From contig NZ_SJKB01000021.1 in NCBI RefSeq assembly GCF_004331465.1, positions 1-64,000 on the forward strand: a DNA stretch of 64,000 nt. Reading direction: 5' to 3'. Source of the stretch: Kribbella pittospori. Its GTDB lineage: Bacteria; Actinomycetota; Actinomycetes; Propionibacteriales; Kribbellaceae. The position numbers were made by a program, and so were the translations under genes. Numbering within the stretch: position 1 is the stretch's first letter; each line of letters begins with the position of its first letter. Shown here piece by piece: positions 8,974 to 17,203 of this stretch. The notes below the pieces were generated by a model that did not search any database, had not been told where the DNA came from, and was given only the letters and a program-made list of their open reading frames with translations.

Positions 8974-9075
8974 TCTCTGCGCAAAAGAGGCGAACACCTT
9001 GCGCGCCGCCGGACGTACCGTTGATTGCATGCACCTCCATACCGCCCTTCACCCTCAGCACGGACCTGACTCTGA

Positions 9076-9465
9076 CGCTCCTACCTCCGTCTTCGACGAG
9101 ATCGTCGATCGCCGGCGGCATCGACCCAGGCCACGCTGAACGCGGCCGCGAACGCGCTCCGCGACGCACGGGCGGCGCTGATCCCGGTCGAGGTCTCGGA
9201 GGTTGCCGCGGACCCTGCCGCCGGAACCTATTCGGCCGCGCAATCGGTACACCTGAGCGCCGGCGCGGGAACGACCGGCGCACCGGAAGTCCTCTACACG
9301 GTCGACGGTTCCACGCCCCAGGCGCTGAGCCGGCAATACAGCGGTCCGATCGATGTCGTCGCCGACACGACGATCACTGCTCGCGCGTTCCACGTGGGGC
9401 TCAAGCCCGGACCACTCTCGGTGCTCCGTTATGTGATCGGGCAGCAGCCCTCGCGGGCACGGTGA
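9076..9465 (+). pseudogene. C-terminal fragment of a glycosidase-like secreted protein (FIVAR plus CHB_HEX domains)
   Basis: The open frame from 9076 to TGA at 9463 has no credible start. It encodes two C-terminal modules typical of large actinobacterial glycosidases: a FIVAR-like helix pair (STQATLNAAANALRDARAAL), then a chitobiase/hexosaminidase C-terminal domain. The latter shows GTYSAAQSVHLSA, VLYTVDGSTPQ, YSGPIDVVADTTITARA and a closing LSVLRYVI. The catalytic part that should precede it is absent, cut off against the Lrp gene's upstream region. A 5'-truncated relic. Confidence 0.65.
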
Positions 9466-9826
9466 AGATGTCCATGAGCTCGCCTACCCAGGCAAGGAGG
9501 GTCCAGTTGTGCAGCCCGGCTCGCTGATGCTTCCGCCTGGCGCACACGAGGAGCACAAGCTGATTGGTCAGCTGCCTACTCACGACACACGGGCGGGTTC
9601 GCACGGACGGTGAAGCGGCGGGCGTGGCGTGCTGGAGCCCGCTCCTGCAGGTCGATTCGCAGGGTTCGAGGACAACCCAGAGAGGCATCGCAGAGCCGTA
9701 CGTGGGTCGATGAGCTATGGGCCCGGCATCAGTGGGCTTCGAGTTTGAGATGCCGAGGTGGAGGTGTTCTGGTGGTGGCTGAACACCGTGAAGACCCGGT
9801 AGGTGTTGGATGACTTCCGGCATCTG
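9466..9826. other. Intergenic, no recognisable gene
   Basis: About 360 bases between the glycosidase relic and the DUF1772 gene. Open frames exist on both strands, but none has a ribosome site or a pattern I can assign. Confidence 0.4.
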
Positions 9827-10321
9827 TCAGGCGGAGTGCTGCGGCGTTTCCTGTGCGTGTTTGCTGGGTGTATTCAGAAATGCCAGGGCGAGGACCAAGG
9901 CAGCGGTGCGTACGGCGTGGGCGATCTGCCAGCGGTCGCGCACCTGTTCCCAGGTCGGTGGAGGAGCCGTTGCGTTCCAGCTCTGCTGCTCGAAGTTGAT
10001 GGGACCGTTGACGGTGATGGTCACAACCACCGCGAGCAAGAGCAGCGCAAGTGCGATCGCTGCCGGTCGGAACACGCGGCTGTGGGCGCGGTGTGTATGG
10101 ACGACCAGCAGGACCGATGTGACGAAAGCGGCCGTGAAGGCTGCGCCGATGAACCAGCTGAAGGGACCGAACTCGGCTCGCCGCACTCGCGTGTACTCCG
10201 GCCCATCGAGTCCCCGCAGCGCGAGTTCGAGGACGAGCACGGTGAGGGCGATGCCGACCAGGACTCCGCAGCACAGCCGCGCTGCTGATCGTGTGCTCTC
10301 GACCGCGTTCGCAGCTCTCAT
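9827..10321 (-). CDS. DUF1772 (anthrone oxygenase-like) membrane protein
   Basis: 164 aa with four membrane helices: residues 16-36, 55-75, 85-105 and 135-152. The conserved loop between helices 3 and 4 reads VNGPINFEQQSWN, then PTWEQVRDRWQIAHAVRT. This matches the N.P.N......W .. W..LR.RW...H..R pattern of DUF1772/anthrone oxygenase-family proteins. Those proteins act on polyketides in some clusters, but most bacterial members are of unknown function. It starts 3 bases after the stop of a 49-aa gene and has no ribosome site of its own, so it is probably coupled to that gene. Confidence 0.8.
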   Translation of the reverse strand: MRAANAVESTRSAARLCCGVLVGIALTVLVLELALRGLDGPEYTRVRRAEFGPFSWFIGAAFTAAFVTSVLLVVHTHRAHSRVFRPAAIALALLLLAVVVTITVNGPINFEQQSWNATAPPPTWEQVRDRWQIAHAVRTAALVLALAFLNTPSKHAQETPQHSA

Positions 10322-10324
10322 TCG

Positions 10325-10474
10325 TCAGTCCAGGACGCTGTGCAGTTTCCGCGGAATCACTTGTGCCTCGTCGTCGACCGTCGCGTAGCCGGTGCGGCGG
10401 ATGCGCTTCGGCGCCTCCTCGATGGAACGCCGACCGGTCGAACGAACCCTGATCGAGCGGACCAGAGCCTTCAT
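10325..10474 (-). CDS. Small conserved-looking protein, 49 aa
   Basis: Begins MKALVRSIRVRSTGRRS and ends PRKLHSVLD. A strong ribosome site (GAAGGTGAT) stands about 7 bases before the ATG at 10474, and the stop is 3 bases from the DUF1772 gene, so the pair is one transcription unit. The protein is basic in its first half, has no membrane segment and no family I recognise. The excellent ribosome site is the main reason for calling it. Confidence 0.6.
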   Translation of the reverse strand: MKALVRSIRVRSTGRRSIEEAPKRIRRTGYATVDDEAQVIPRKLHSVLD

Positions 10475-10611
10475 GGAAATCACCTTCTAAGCCAATGATC
10501 CGTTCGAATGGAAGCCCGGTCACCAGAGATCAGAGTAGCCGTCCCGTGCGGGGCTGTGGAGGAGGCGTCCACACGTTGAGGACGCTGACGCTGCCCGCCG
10601 GACACGGCTTC

Positions 10612-10830
10612 GCTAGAGGCCTCCAATTCCCAGGGTGGCGAGGCGTTCGAAGCGGTCGTACACCTGCTCGGCCGGCAGGTTGGAGTGGTTGGTCCGCCGC
10701 CAGGTGAGCACCCCGACCGGGCTTTGTAGGCCTGCGCTTCGGCGAACGGCCAGCCGAGCAGACCATCGTGAGTCCGTCGTGGTGTCGGCGCCACTCCGAA
10801 GCCGTGCTCTGGGCGGATGTAGTTCTCAAG
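10612..10830 (-). pseudogene. Remnant resembling an FAD-dependent oxidoreductase
   Basis: The reverse strand near 10830-10720 gives YIRPEHGFGVAPTP and then, in a neighbouring frame, DDGLTMV and GWPFAEAQAYKA. This is the order of motifs seen in FAD-dependent monooxygenases of the geranylgeranyl-reductase-like group (PEHGFGV.PT .. GL.....GWP..EAQAYKA). At least two frameshifts separate the pieces. The following stretch to 10612 (LPAEQVYDRFERLATLGI in one frame) is coding-like but I cannot assign it. Not functional. Confidence 0.35.
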
Positions 10831-10999
10831 ACCATTGGTAGGTGCGGATCCCCGAGCACGTCCTGCCGGTTTCGCGCCGTCCAGATGTACTCCGCTGACC
10901 GCGCAATTCCCCGGATACCTCCCGCTGACGGGCCTTCTGGACGAGCCGGTAGGCACCGCGATCTACACCACCGAGTGTGCCGTCCGCCGACTCGACGTG

Positions 11000-11240
11000 G
11001 CTCGCGTCGTACGCGAACGAGCTCGTTGACTCCGGCAATTGTCCGGCGCCGCCCTGGGCACAGACCGACTGAGGTGCCGGCGTCAGTTTCGGCGAGGATG
11101 CGGTAGCCGATGGCGGTTTCGCCGTGTCGGGCAGCTGCTTCGGCGACGGTGCTGAAGTTGGCGGGCAGTCCGGGGAGCAGATAGCCGGGGCGGGTTTGGG
11201 AATCGAGTACGGCCGATCCGGGGACATGGCCAGGTCACGC
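11000..11240 (-). pseudogene. Remnant of a CASTOR/POLLUX-like channel NAD-binding domain
   Basis: One reverse frame reads DSQTRPGYLLPGLPANFSTV, then AAARHGETAIGYRILAE, then SVGLCPGRRRT and NELVRVRR. This resembles the last regulatory domain of actinobacterial CASTOR/POLLUX-type ion channels, where a GE.AIGYR segment is followed by a short strand-rich end. There is no start, no membrane part and no continuation downstream. Assignment from pattern only. Confidence 0.35.
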
Positions 11241-11292
11241 AGATGGACGAATTGAAGTTGCGTGGTGCCTCAACCTGCGGGCCACGGTCCAG

Positions 11293-12185
11293 TCAGGTGT
11301 CCGGATCGGAACGCTGCGTCAGCTCTCTGACGGCGGCGGCGATGTCGGCGGGGACGTATTCCTGGAGGAAGTGTTTTGCCGGGACAGTGGGGATGTCAGC
11401 GAGCCGGGCGGCCAGGCGGGCCTGGACGCCGTACGTGCGCAACGGAAGGGCCGGATCCTTGCTGCCCCACAGCAGTCCCACCGGATATGCGCCGGAGCCA
11501 ACGGCGGCTTCGTACCGCCGCCGCTTGTCGGTGGTTCGCTCGAAGGAGCGCATGATCCGCAGGAATGCGCGCCCCGAGTCGGCGCCGAGCAGCAGGCGCC
11601 GGTGCGCGTCGATCTCAGCGGCGGGCACACCAGGACCGACGCCGATCGTCCGCATCAGCGTGCGGAACACCACCGGTACGCCGGCCGCCGCGAGCCACGC
11701 CTGCCCGATGCCACGGTGCGCAAAGGGTTCCATCACCCAGGGGCGCCGAAAGGTGTCGACTGCAACAATCGTGTTCAGTAGAAGGAGCGACGGACGCGGC
11801 CAGAGTCGACGGCCGCGAGCTCGAATCCGACCGGCCCACCGATGTCATGAACGACGAGGTGCACCTGCCCCAGCCCGAGCGCGTCGAGCGCGCCGGACGC
11901 CCACTGACCGAGCCCCGTCCACGAGTAATCGAAGTCATCCGGTCGTGCGGCCAGTCCCAGGCCAGGCAGGTCGAATGCGACCCCGCGCAGTCCACGGCGT
12001 GCGAGTTCGGGCAGCACCGCACGGTAGACGAACGACGATGCCGGTACGCCGTGCAGGCAGACAACCGGCTCCGCGTCGGACGGGCCTTCATCCAGCACGA
12101 AACTCCGCACGCCGGCCGCGGTGAACGCCCGCCCGTGGTCGCGGTGAGCGGCCAGAACCTCCTCGACGTTCACACCTTGAACCAT
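11293..12185 (-). pseudogene. Haloalkane-dehalogenase-like alpha/beta hydrolase with one frameshift
   Basis: Two frames join into one hydrolase of about 297 aa. Upstream part (12185-11775): CLHGVPASSFVYRAVLPEL (oxyanion HG), DLPGLGLAARPDDFDYSW, and the nucleophile elbow VHDIGGPVGFELA with Asp as nucleophile, as in haloalkane dehalogenases. Downstream part (11736-11293): cap helices, then LLWGSKDPAL and the catalytic His in PAKHFLQEY. Near 11795 one extra base (or two missing) takes the frame into a TGA after RRSFY. Reading on in the other frame gives LLLLNTIVAVDTFRRPWVM, which restores the family pattern. A single lesion suggests recent inactivation, or a sequencing error. Confidence 0.75.
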
Positions 12186-12457
12186 ACTTGCGCAGCTGAT
12201 CCGAGGTCATGTCAGGCGTCGGCCCCGATCAGCCGCAGTCCAGCCGACCACCCGGCACGCGCGCTTCTGATCGGCGGAGGGTGAGCGCTCGGTACGGCGA
12301 CCACTACGGAGAAGCACAGCTTAAATTACGCGAACAAATCACGCTCGGAGGTCCTCCGATAACGGCACCCTTACCGCGCAGGAAAATTCCGCTCAGGGAT
12401 CGGGGAGAGATTTACTGTCAGAGGCATTCCAGTCTTCCTTGTCTGAGAGGAATTTCC
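12186..12457. promoter_or_regulatory. Divergent intergenic region
   Basis: About 270 bases separating the starts of the hydrolase relic (minus) and the beta-propeller gene (plus). It must hold the promoters of both. The stretch 12320-12360 (aattacgcgaacaaatcacg) is noticeably AT-rich for this genome. I could not fix a -10/-35 pair. Confidence 0.35.
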
Positions 12458-13576
12458 ATGCCCATTCATTCTGTCCGGGTTCTGGCGCCCGCCGTAGCTG
12501 CCGTTGCGGCGGCGTCGGTGCTGTCGGTCGGTCCGGCGAACGCCGCGGGTCCGGCGGCCGGACGATTCGCCGGGAGCGGCGTCGTCGGTCATGTGTACGA
12601 GACGACGAACTCTCCCACCGGCAACGCGGTCCAAGTGTTCGACCGGCTGCGCGACGGCCGGCTACGGGCCGGTGCGACAGTCCCAACTGGTGGCCGGGGA
12701 CTGGGCGCGTCGCTCGCATCGCAGTACGGCTTGGTCCGTGACGGCGATCTGCTGTTCGCCGTGAACGCCGGTGACGACACGGTCTCGACGCTGGCCATCA
12801 CCGAGCGTGGCCTTGTCCGCCGTTCGGTCGCCTCCAGCGGAGGCGACCGACCGGTGAGTGTGACCGTCCGGCACGGAGTCGTGTATGTCCTCAACCAGGG
12901 CAGCGAGACCATCAGTGGCCTGCGAGTCGGCCACGACGGACGACTGCGGCCGTTACCGCACTCGAGCAGGTCGCTCAGCAAGTCCGGTGCGACCCCGACC
13001 GACGCCGCCCAGGTCAGCTTCACCCCCGACGGGCAGAGCCTGGTCGTCACCCACAAGGGCGACCAGACGATCGACACGTTCGCGGTGCGAAACGGCTACG
13101 CCGGGTCGGCGACAGCCCACCACTCGTCCGGTGCCACGCCGTACGGGTTCGCCTTTGATCGACGCGGTGACGCGATCGTCTCCGAGGCCGGCCCGTCAGC
13201 TGTCTCGTCGTACTCCGTGCACGTCAACCGACTGCGGACGATCAGCGCCTCGGTCGCCGACAAGCAGGCCGCAGCCTGCTGGCTGGTCGTCACCGCCGAC
13301 GGCCACTACGCGTACACCGTCAACGCGGCGAGCTCTTCGATCTCGTCGTACCGCATCAGTGCCGGTGGGCGACTGCACCTTCTCGCGTCAGTAGCCGCTC
13401 CCACCAGCGGCGGTGGCACCGATGCCGCGCTCAGCCCCGACAACAAGTCCCTCTATGTCCGTCTCGCGAACGGCGCCGTCGCCTCGTTCGACGTCCATGA
13501 CGACGGCTCCCTCACGCCGCAACAAGACATCACCGGAGCCGCCACAACAGGCACCGCCGGACTCGCCAGCAACTAA
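12458..13576 (+). CDS. Secreted lactonase-type beta-propeller protein
   Basis: 372 aa. The start at 12458 has GAGAGG 8 bases upstream and gives a signal peptide (MPIHSVRVLAPAVAAVAAAS, cleavage after ANA near residue 29). The mature protein is built of repeated four-strand blades. They show up as DGDLLFAVNAGDDTVSTL, GVVYVLNQGSETISGL, DGQSLVVTHKGDQTIDTF, DRRGDAIVSEAGPSAVSSY and DGHYAYTVNAASSSISSY, the repeat style of the 6-phosphogluconolactonase/lactonase seven-bladed propeller family. Secretion argues against a pentose-phosphate role; many exported members have no known substrate. Followed by a good hairpin terminator. Confidence 0.85.
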   Translation: MPIHSVRVLAPAVAAVAAASVLSVGPANAAGPAAGRFAGSGVVGHVYETTNSPTGNAVQVFDRLRDGRLRAGATVPTGGRGLGASLASQYGLVRDGDLLFAVNAGDDTVSTLAITERGLVRRSVASSGGDRPVSVTVRHGVVYVLNQGSETISGLRVGHDGRLRPLPHSSRSLSKSGATPTDAAQVSFTPDGQSLVVTHKGDQTIDTFAVRNGYAGSATAHHSSGATPYGFAFDRRGDAIVSEAGPSAVSSYSVHVNRLRTISASVADKQAAACWLVVTADGHYAYTVNAASSSISSYRISAGGRLHLLASVAAPTSGGGTDAALSPDNKSLYVRLANGAVASFDVHDDGSLTPQQDITGAATTGTAGLASN

Positions 13577-13603
13577 CCGAGTCCAACCAGCACTGTCAAG
13601 CAG

Positions 13604-13636
13604 GGCAGGCCGATCGACAACCTCGATCGACCTGCC
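13604..13636 (+). terminator. Hairpin terminator of the propeller gene
   Basis: GGCAGG-C-CGATCGA (13604-13617) pairs with TCGATCG-A-CCTGCC (13623-13636): 13 base pairs with one mismatch and a 5-base loop, starting 27 bases after the stop codon at 13576. Confidence 0.6.
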
Positions 13637-13712
13637 AGACAAGGCGGTCGAGCCGCCGCGGTGGCTTCGGCGCAGGCGGCTGCCGATGTCTGCGCCCGAC
13701 CCGGGGTCCACC

Positions 13713-13775
13713 AAACCCCGCAACCTCCAAGACCTCGCCGGCGTCTGCCGCGAACGCAACGAAGAGATCCGCAAC
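13713..13775 (+). pseudogene. Relic of a VirD4/TraG-like coupling protein
   Basis: The segment encodes NLQDLAGVCRERNEEIRN. The intact coupling protein of the conjugative element at 56.8-58.6 kb has DLQDLAAVCGERDEEIRN. At DNA level 56 of 63 bases match 58317-58379. Nothing else of the gene survives nearby that I can recognise; the next 280 bases to the sulfatase gene contain an unassigned frame (LAAFELGLVDELRMLRNPVV) that may be more debris. This points to an earlier related element having occupied the 13-14 kb region. Confidence 0.6.
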
Positions 13776-14059
13776 CCTGACGGTGGCTGGCTCGCCTGGT
13801 CGATCGACAACGATGTCTCGGTTCGCGTGGCGCATGAGTGGACTTGGCAGCGTTCGAGCTCGGCCTCGTCGACGAGCTGCGCATGCTCCGCAATCCGGTC
13901 GTCTTCGGTCGCGCGATGGGTCTGACTGAACCGCCATCGCCAGCCCGGGTGTTCACCGCGCTGACCGACTCCGACGCCACCTCGCCGGAGATACCGTCGA
14001 AGGCCTCTCCGCAGGCTCTCAACCCGCCGACCAGATCAAGCCCATCGCCATATGGGCCT

Positions 14060-15943
14060 CTACGGAGTGACGATGGCGAAGTTCTTGTCGCCTGGGTCGA
14101 GCACGGCGGCGAGTCGGGCTAGGACGGCTCGGTCACCGGTGAGCTCGACACCGGCGGCGGCGAGGGCGTCGGCATTGAGGCCGGCCAGTGCCGGGAGTGC
14201 GCGCTTGGTCGTGGTGAGGGTGGCGTCGGCGTGTCCGTGCTGCGGCCGGGCGCTGTAGGTGAGTACGCCGTTCGCGAGGCGGAGTCGGTAGCGTTCGTCG
14301 ACGTCGGTCAGCGCGACGTCGATGGTGAGTTTCTCGTCCCATGCCTTGGGGCCGTTGACCTGGATCGCGATGGCGTCGAAGAGCATCGCGGGGGTGAGCT
14401 GCCCGATCACGTCGGGCGCGGTGGTCTCGGTCGGAGTGCCGAACTGACCGTCTCGGAGCTCGGTCGCGGCGGACAGGTAGAAGTCGCGCCAGGTGCCGTT
14501 CTCCGAGCCGTAGCCGAGCTGCTCGTAGGTGTCGGCGAGTACCTCGCGGGCACCGGCATGGTCGGGCTGGGCGAAGACCGCGTGGTTGGCGAGTTCGGCG
14601 GCCCAGCGGTAGTCGCCGGCGTCGTACGCCGATCGCGCCTTCTCGACCACGGTGTCGAGCCCGCCGATCGCGTCGACGTACCGCGTGGCGCGCTCGATCG
14701 GTGTGTGCTCCCACAGGTGGGCGGGGTTGCCGTCGAACCAGCCGAGATAGCGCTGGTAGATGGCCTTCACGTTGTGGCTGACCGAGCCGTAGTAGCCACG
14801 CGTGCTCCACGTGTTCTCGAGCACTGGCGGCAGAGTGATCTCCTCGGCGATCTCCGGTCCGGTCAGGCCTTTGTTCAGCATCCGCAGGGTTTGGTCGTGC
14901 AGATAGGCGTAGAGGTCGCGTTGTAGGCCGAGGAACTCGACCACTCGGTCGTTGCCCCAGGTGGGCTAGTGGTGCGAGGCGAAGACGACCTCCACGTCGC
15001 CACCGAAGAGGTCGATGGTCTCGGTGAGGTAGTTGGACCAGCCGTGCGGGTCGCGGACGACTGCTCCGCGCAGGGTGAGGAGGTTGTGCAGGTTGTGGGT
15101 GGCGTCCTCGGCCGCGCACAGGGCCTTGTGCTCGGGCAGGTAGATCAGGAACTCCGAGGGCGCCTCGGTGTCCGGGGCCATCTGGAAGACCATGCGGACC
15201 CCGTCGACGATCTCCTCGTGACCGGTGGTGGTGATCAGGTCAGTCGGCTCCATCAGGGACACGGTGCCGATGGACAGGGTCTGCCCGAGCCCGGCGCCGA
15301 GACCGCCCCGGGGGCTGCGGGCGAGCGCCGCGCCGTACATGTAGCCGGCTCGCCGGTTCATCGCGGTGCCGGCGTACACGTTCTCGGACACGGCGTGCTC
15401 GATGAACCCGTCGGGCGCGAAGATCCGCACCTGCCCGGAGTCGACCTCTTCCTGGGAGACGAAGCCCTTGATGCCGCCGAAGTGGTCGGCGTGGGAATGG
15501 GTGATGACGACCGCCTTCACCGGCCGCTCGCCGCGGTGCTTGCGGTACAGCGCCAACGCGGCCGCACCCGTCTCGACCGACAGGAGTGTGTCGAAGACGA
15601 TGATGCCTTCGTCGCCCTCGACGATCGAGGTGTTCGACAGGTCCATCCCGCGAACCTGATAGATGCCGTCCGCGACCTCGAACAGCCCGTCGACCGACGC
15701 TAGCCTCGACTGCCGCCACAGGCTCGGGTGCACCGTGTCCGGTGCGTCGCCGTCGACGAAGTCGTACGTCGAGTTGTCCCACAGCATCGTGCCGTCTGGC
15801 GCACGAACCGGCTCCTCGATCGGCACGATCAGGCCGCGGGTGGCGTCCCCGAAGTCGCGAGTGTCGGAGAACGGCAGCGACGCGAGTGCGTCCTGGTGCT
15901 GGGCGCGGATGGCAGCGGTGGCATCTCGGGGTGAGGTCGTCAT
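14060..15943 (-). pseudogene. Alkyl/aryl sulfatase (SdsA1-like) with an in-frame stop
   Basis: The start at 15943 (MTTSPRD, with GGAAAGAG upstream) opens a metallo-beta-lactamase-fold sulfatase with the dinuclear zinc motif THSHADHFGG. Then come APDGFIEHAVSENVYAG, MNRRAGYMYG and the CAAEDATHNLHN region, the classic order of SdsA1-type alkylsulfatases. The reading frame is stopped by TAG at 14966-14968 exactly where the family has Trp (VFASHH, stop, PTWGNDR). It resumes in the same frame as the dimerisation/SCP2-like part to 14060. Without the stop the protein would be 627 aa, a normal length. One G-to-A change (TGG to TAG) explains it. Such enzymes hydrolyse SDS-like detergents. Confidence 0.82.
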
Positions 15944-16008
15944 GCCTCTACTCTTTCCGCCCGCCACGCAGAGCGGCCTCATCCGTAACGGACTACTCCA
16001 CATCCGGC

Positions 16009-16317
16009 CTACCCCGAGCAATTCTGATGCGTGGTGTCGATCAGGCGATTAACCCACGGGAGGTGTGCCGATGCCCCATCGAAAGTTTCCAGCGCGATCA
16101 GGACGTGGGTGGGATGACCCCCGGACCGGTTGAAGGACTCCTCAGCGTCTCGTGCCCGCAGATACATAGCGAGGTGCTCGTGGTCGAACCAGTACCATCC
16201 TCGCGTGTCGCGATCACCGGGAAGCCGACCCGATCCACTGGAACGTCGCGCGTGGGGATGGGCCAAGTGCGCCGGCCGCGACCAGATCCGTTCCTCGCCG
16301 TCTCGACGCGCGATCAC
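16009..16317 (-). CDS. Hypothetical protein, 102 aa
   Basis: An open frame whose C-terminal half has a natural amino-acid mix (GWYWFDHEHLAMYLRAR, then THVLIALETFDG) rather than the Arg/Pro-rich look of shadow frames. The GTG at 16317 has no clear ribosome site. No family recognised; it may be part of a broken gene, since it lies in the decay zone directly upstream of the sulfatase. Confidence 0.35.
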   Translation of the reverse strand: MIARRDGEERIWSRPAHLAHPHARRSSGSGRLPGDRDTRGWYWFDHEHLAMYLRARDAEESFNRSGGHPTHVLIALETFDGASAHLPWVNRLIDTTHQNCSG

Positions 16318-16334
16318 GGCGGACAGTTGACTGA

Positions 16335-16364
16335 ATTCGTCTGAGCACCGGTGGTGCTTGAGTC
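16335..16364 (+). repeat. Short repeat shared with 45167-45199 (possible DNA-ligase scrap)
   Basis: The stretch CTGAGCACCGGTGGTGCTTG recurs with one extra T in the DNA-ligase fragment near 45.2 kb, and flanking bases also match. Its core AGCACC-GGT-GGTGCT is a hairpin. It could be a scrap of the same ligase gene or a small dispersed palindromic repeat. Confidence 0.45.
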
Positions 16365-16477
16365 TGCGGGCCCCTGGTCTTGCTCATCCGAGCAGCATGG
16401 ACGCACCGGGGCACCGCTGATCGAACTTGCCCGCGATGATCCGCGACGTGCTGTTGAGTAAAGGCGCTGCACAGGTC

Positions 16478-16675
16478 TACCGGTGGTGAGCCCGTGGTCC
16501 ACACCAGTCGATGATGGTGCGAGCGTAATCGGCGGGGGCCTCGAACGGCGGCGCGTGACCCACGCGGTGGAGGACGACCAGGTTCCAGTCGGGGCCCCTG
16601 TGCCGTCCAGTCATCGATCGACGCGCGGGGAGTGAGGCGGTCCTCATCGCCCCAGACAGAAGCGATTGGTGGATT
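16478..16675 (-). pseudogene. C-terminal end of an alpha/beta hydrolase
   Basis: The reverse strand gives PPIASVWGDEDRLTPRASID and then, after a one-base shift, GPDWNLVVLHRVGHAPPFEA and YARTIIDWCG before TAG. The Asp of GDEDRLTP and the His of RVGHAPPFE are the usual third and second members of the catalytic triad of alpha/beta hydrolases. The nucleophile half is missing. The fragment stops at 16675, where an SDR fragment begins on the other strand, so the join is a rearrangement scar. Confidence 0.6.
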
Positions 16676-17093
16676 GCACCGAGGAGGACTACGACCGCGT
16701 CTTCGGCACCAACACCAAGGGTGTGTTCTTGTTCTGCAGCAGGCCGCGAGGCGCGTTAACGACGGTGGCCGGATCATCGTGAGCTCGACCGGCGGGACCA
16801 GGATGTTCTTTGCCAACCAGTCGCTGTACCTGGGCAGTAAGGGAGCCGTGGAGCAGTTCGTCCGGGTGCTCGCCACCGAGCTCGGGCCACGCAACGTCAC
16901 CGTGAACGCGATCTCGCCCGGCCCGACCGAGACCGATATGATGCAGGATCAGCACCGCGACACCGTCGCGATGATGTCGCCGTTCCGGCGCATCGGTCAG
17001 CCCGACGATGTGGCTGACGTTGCACTCTTCCTGGCGGGCCATGAAGCCCGCTGGGTCACCGGGCAGAACCTCGCCGGCGGCGGCGTGTTCTGA
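16676..17093 (+). pseudogene. Short-chain dehydrogenase, 5'-truncated and frameshifted
   Basis: The first piece, EEDYDRVFGTNTKGVF, belongs to the fourth helix of an SDR. A frame change near 16740 leads into QQAARRVNDGGRIIVSST, the active-site YLGSKGAVEQFV (Tyr-x-x-x-Lys present), NAISPGPTETDM and the C-terminal WVTGQNLAGGG. The first 85 or so residues with the NAD-binding TGxxxGIG are absent because the sequence begins at the junction with the hydrolase relic. Not functional. Confidence 0.7.
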
Positions 17094-17203
17094 CCCACAC
17101 GAAAGGCGAAAGTGACCCCAGCGCTGAGGGTTAGGGCGGTCACCCGGGACGCCGAGGCCCCGACTGTGTTCGCACCCAGAGACGGCCGTTCGGTTGCAGG
17201 CTC

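Noticed and set aside
11243..12124. Plus-strand open frame of 293 codons
   Set aside because: Arg/Pro/Ser-rich antisense shadow of the hydrolase relic.
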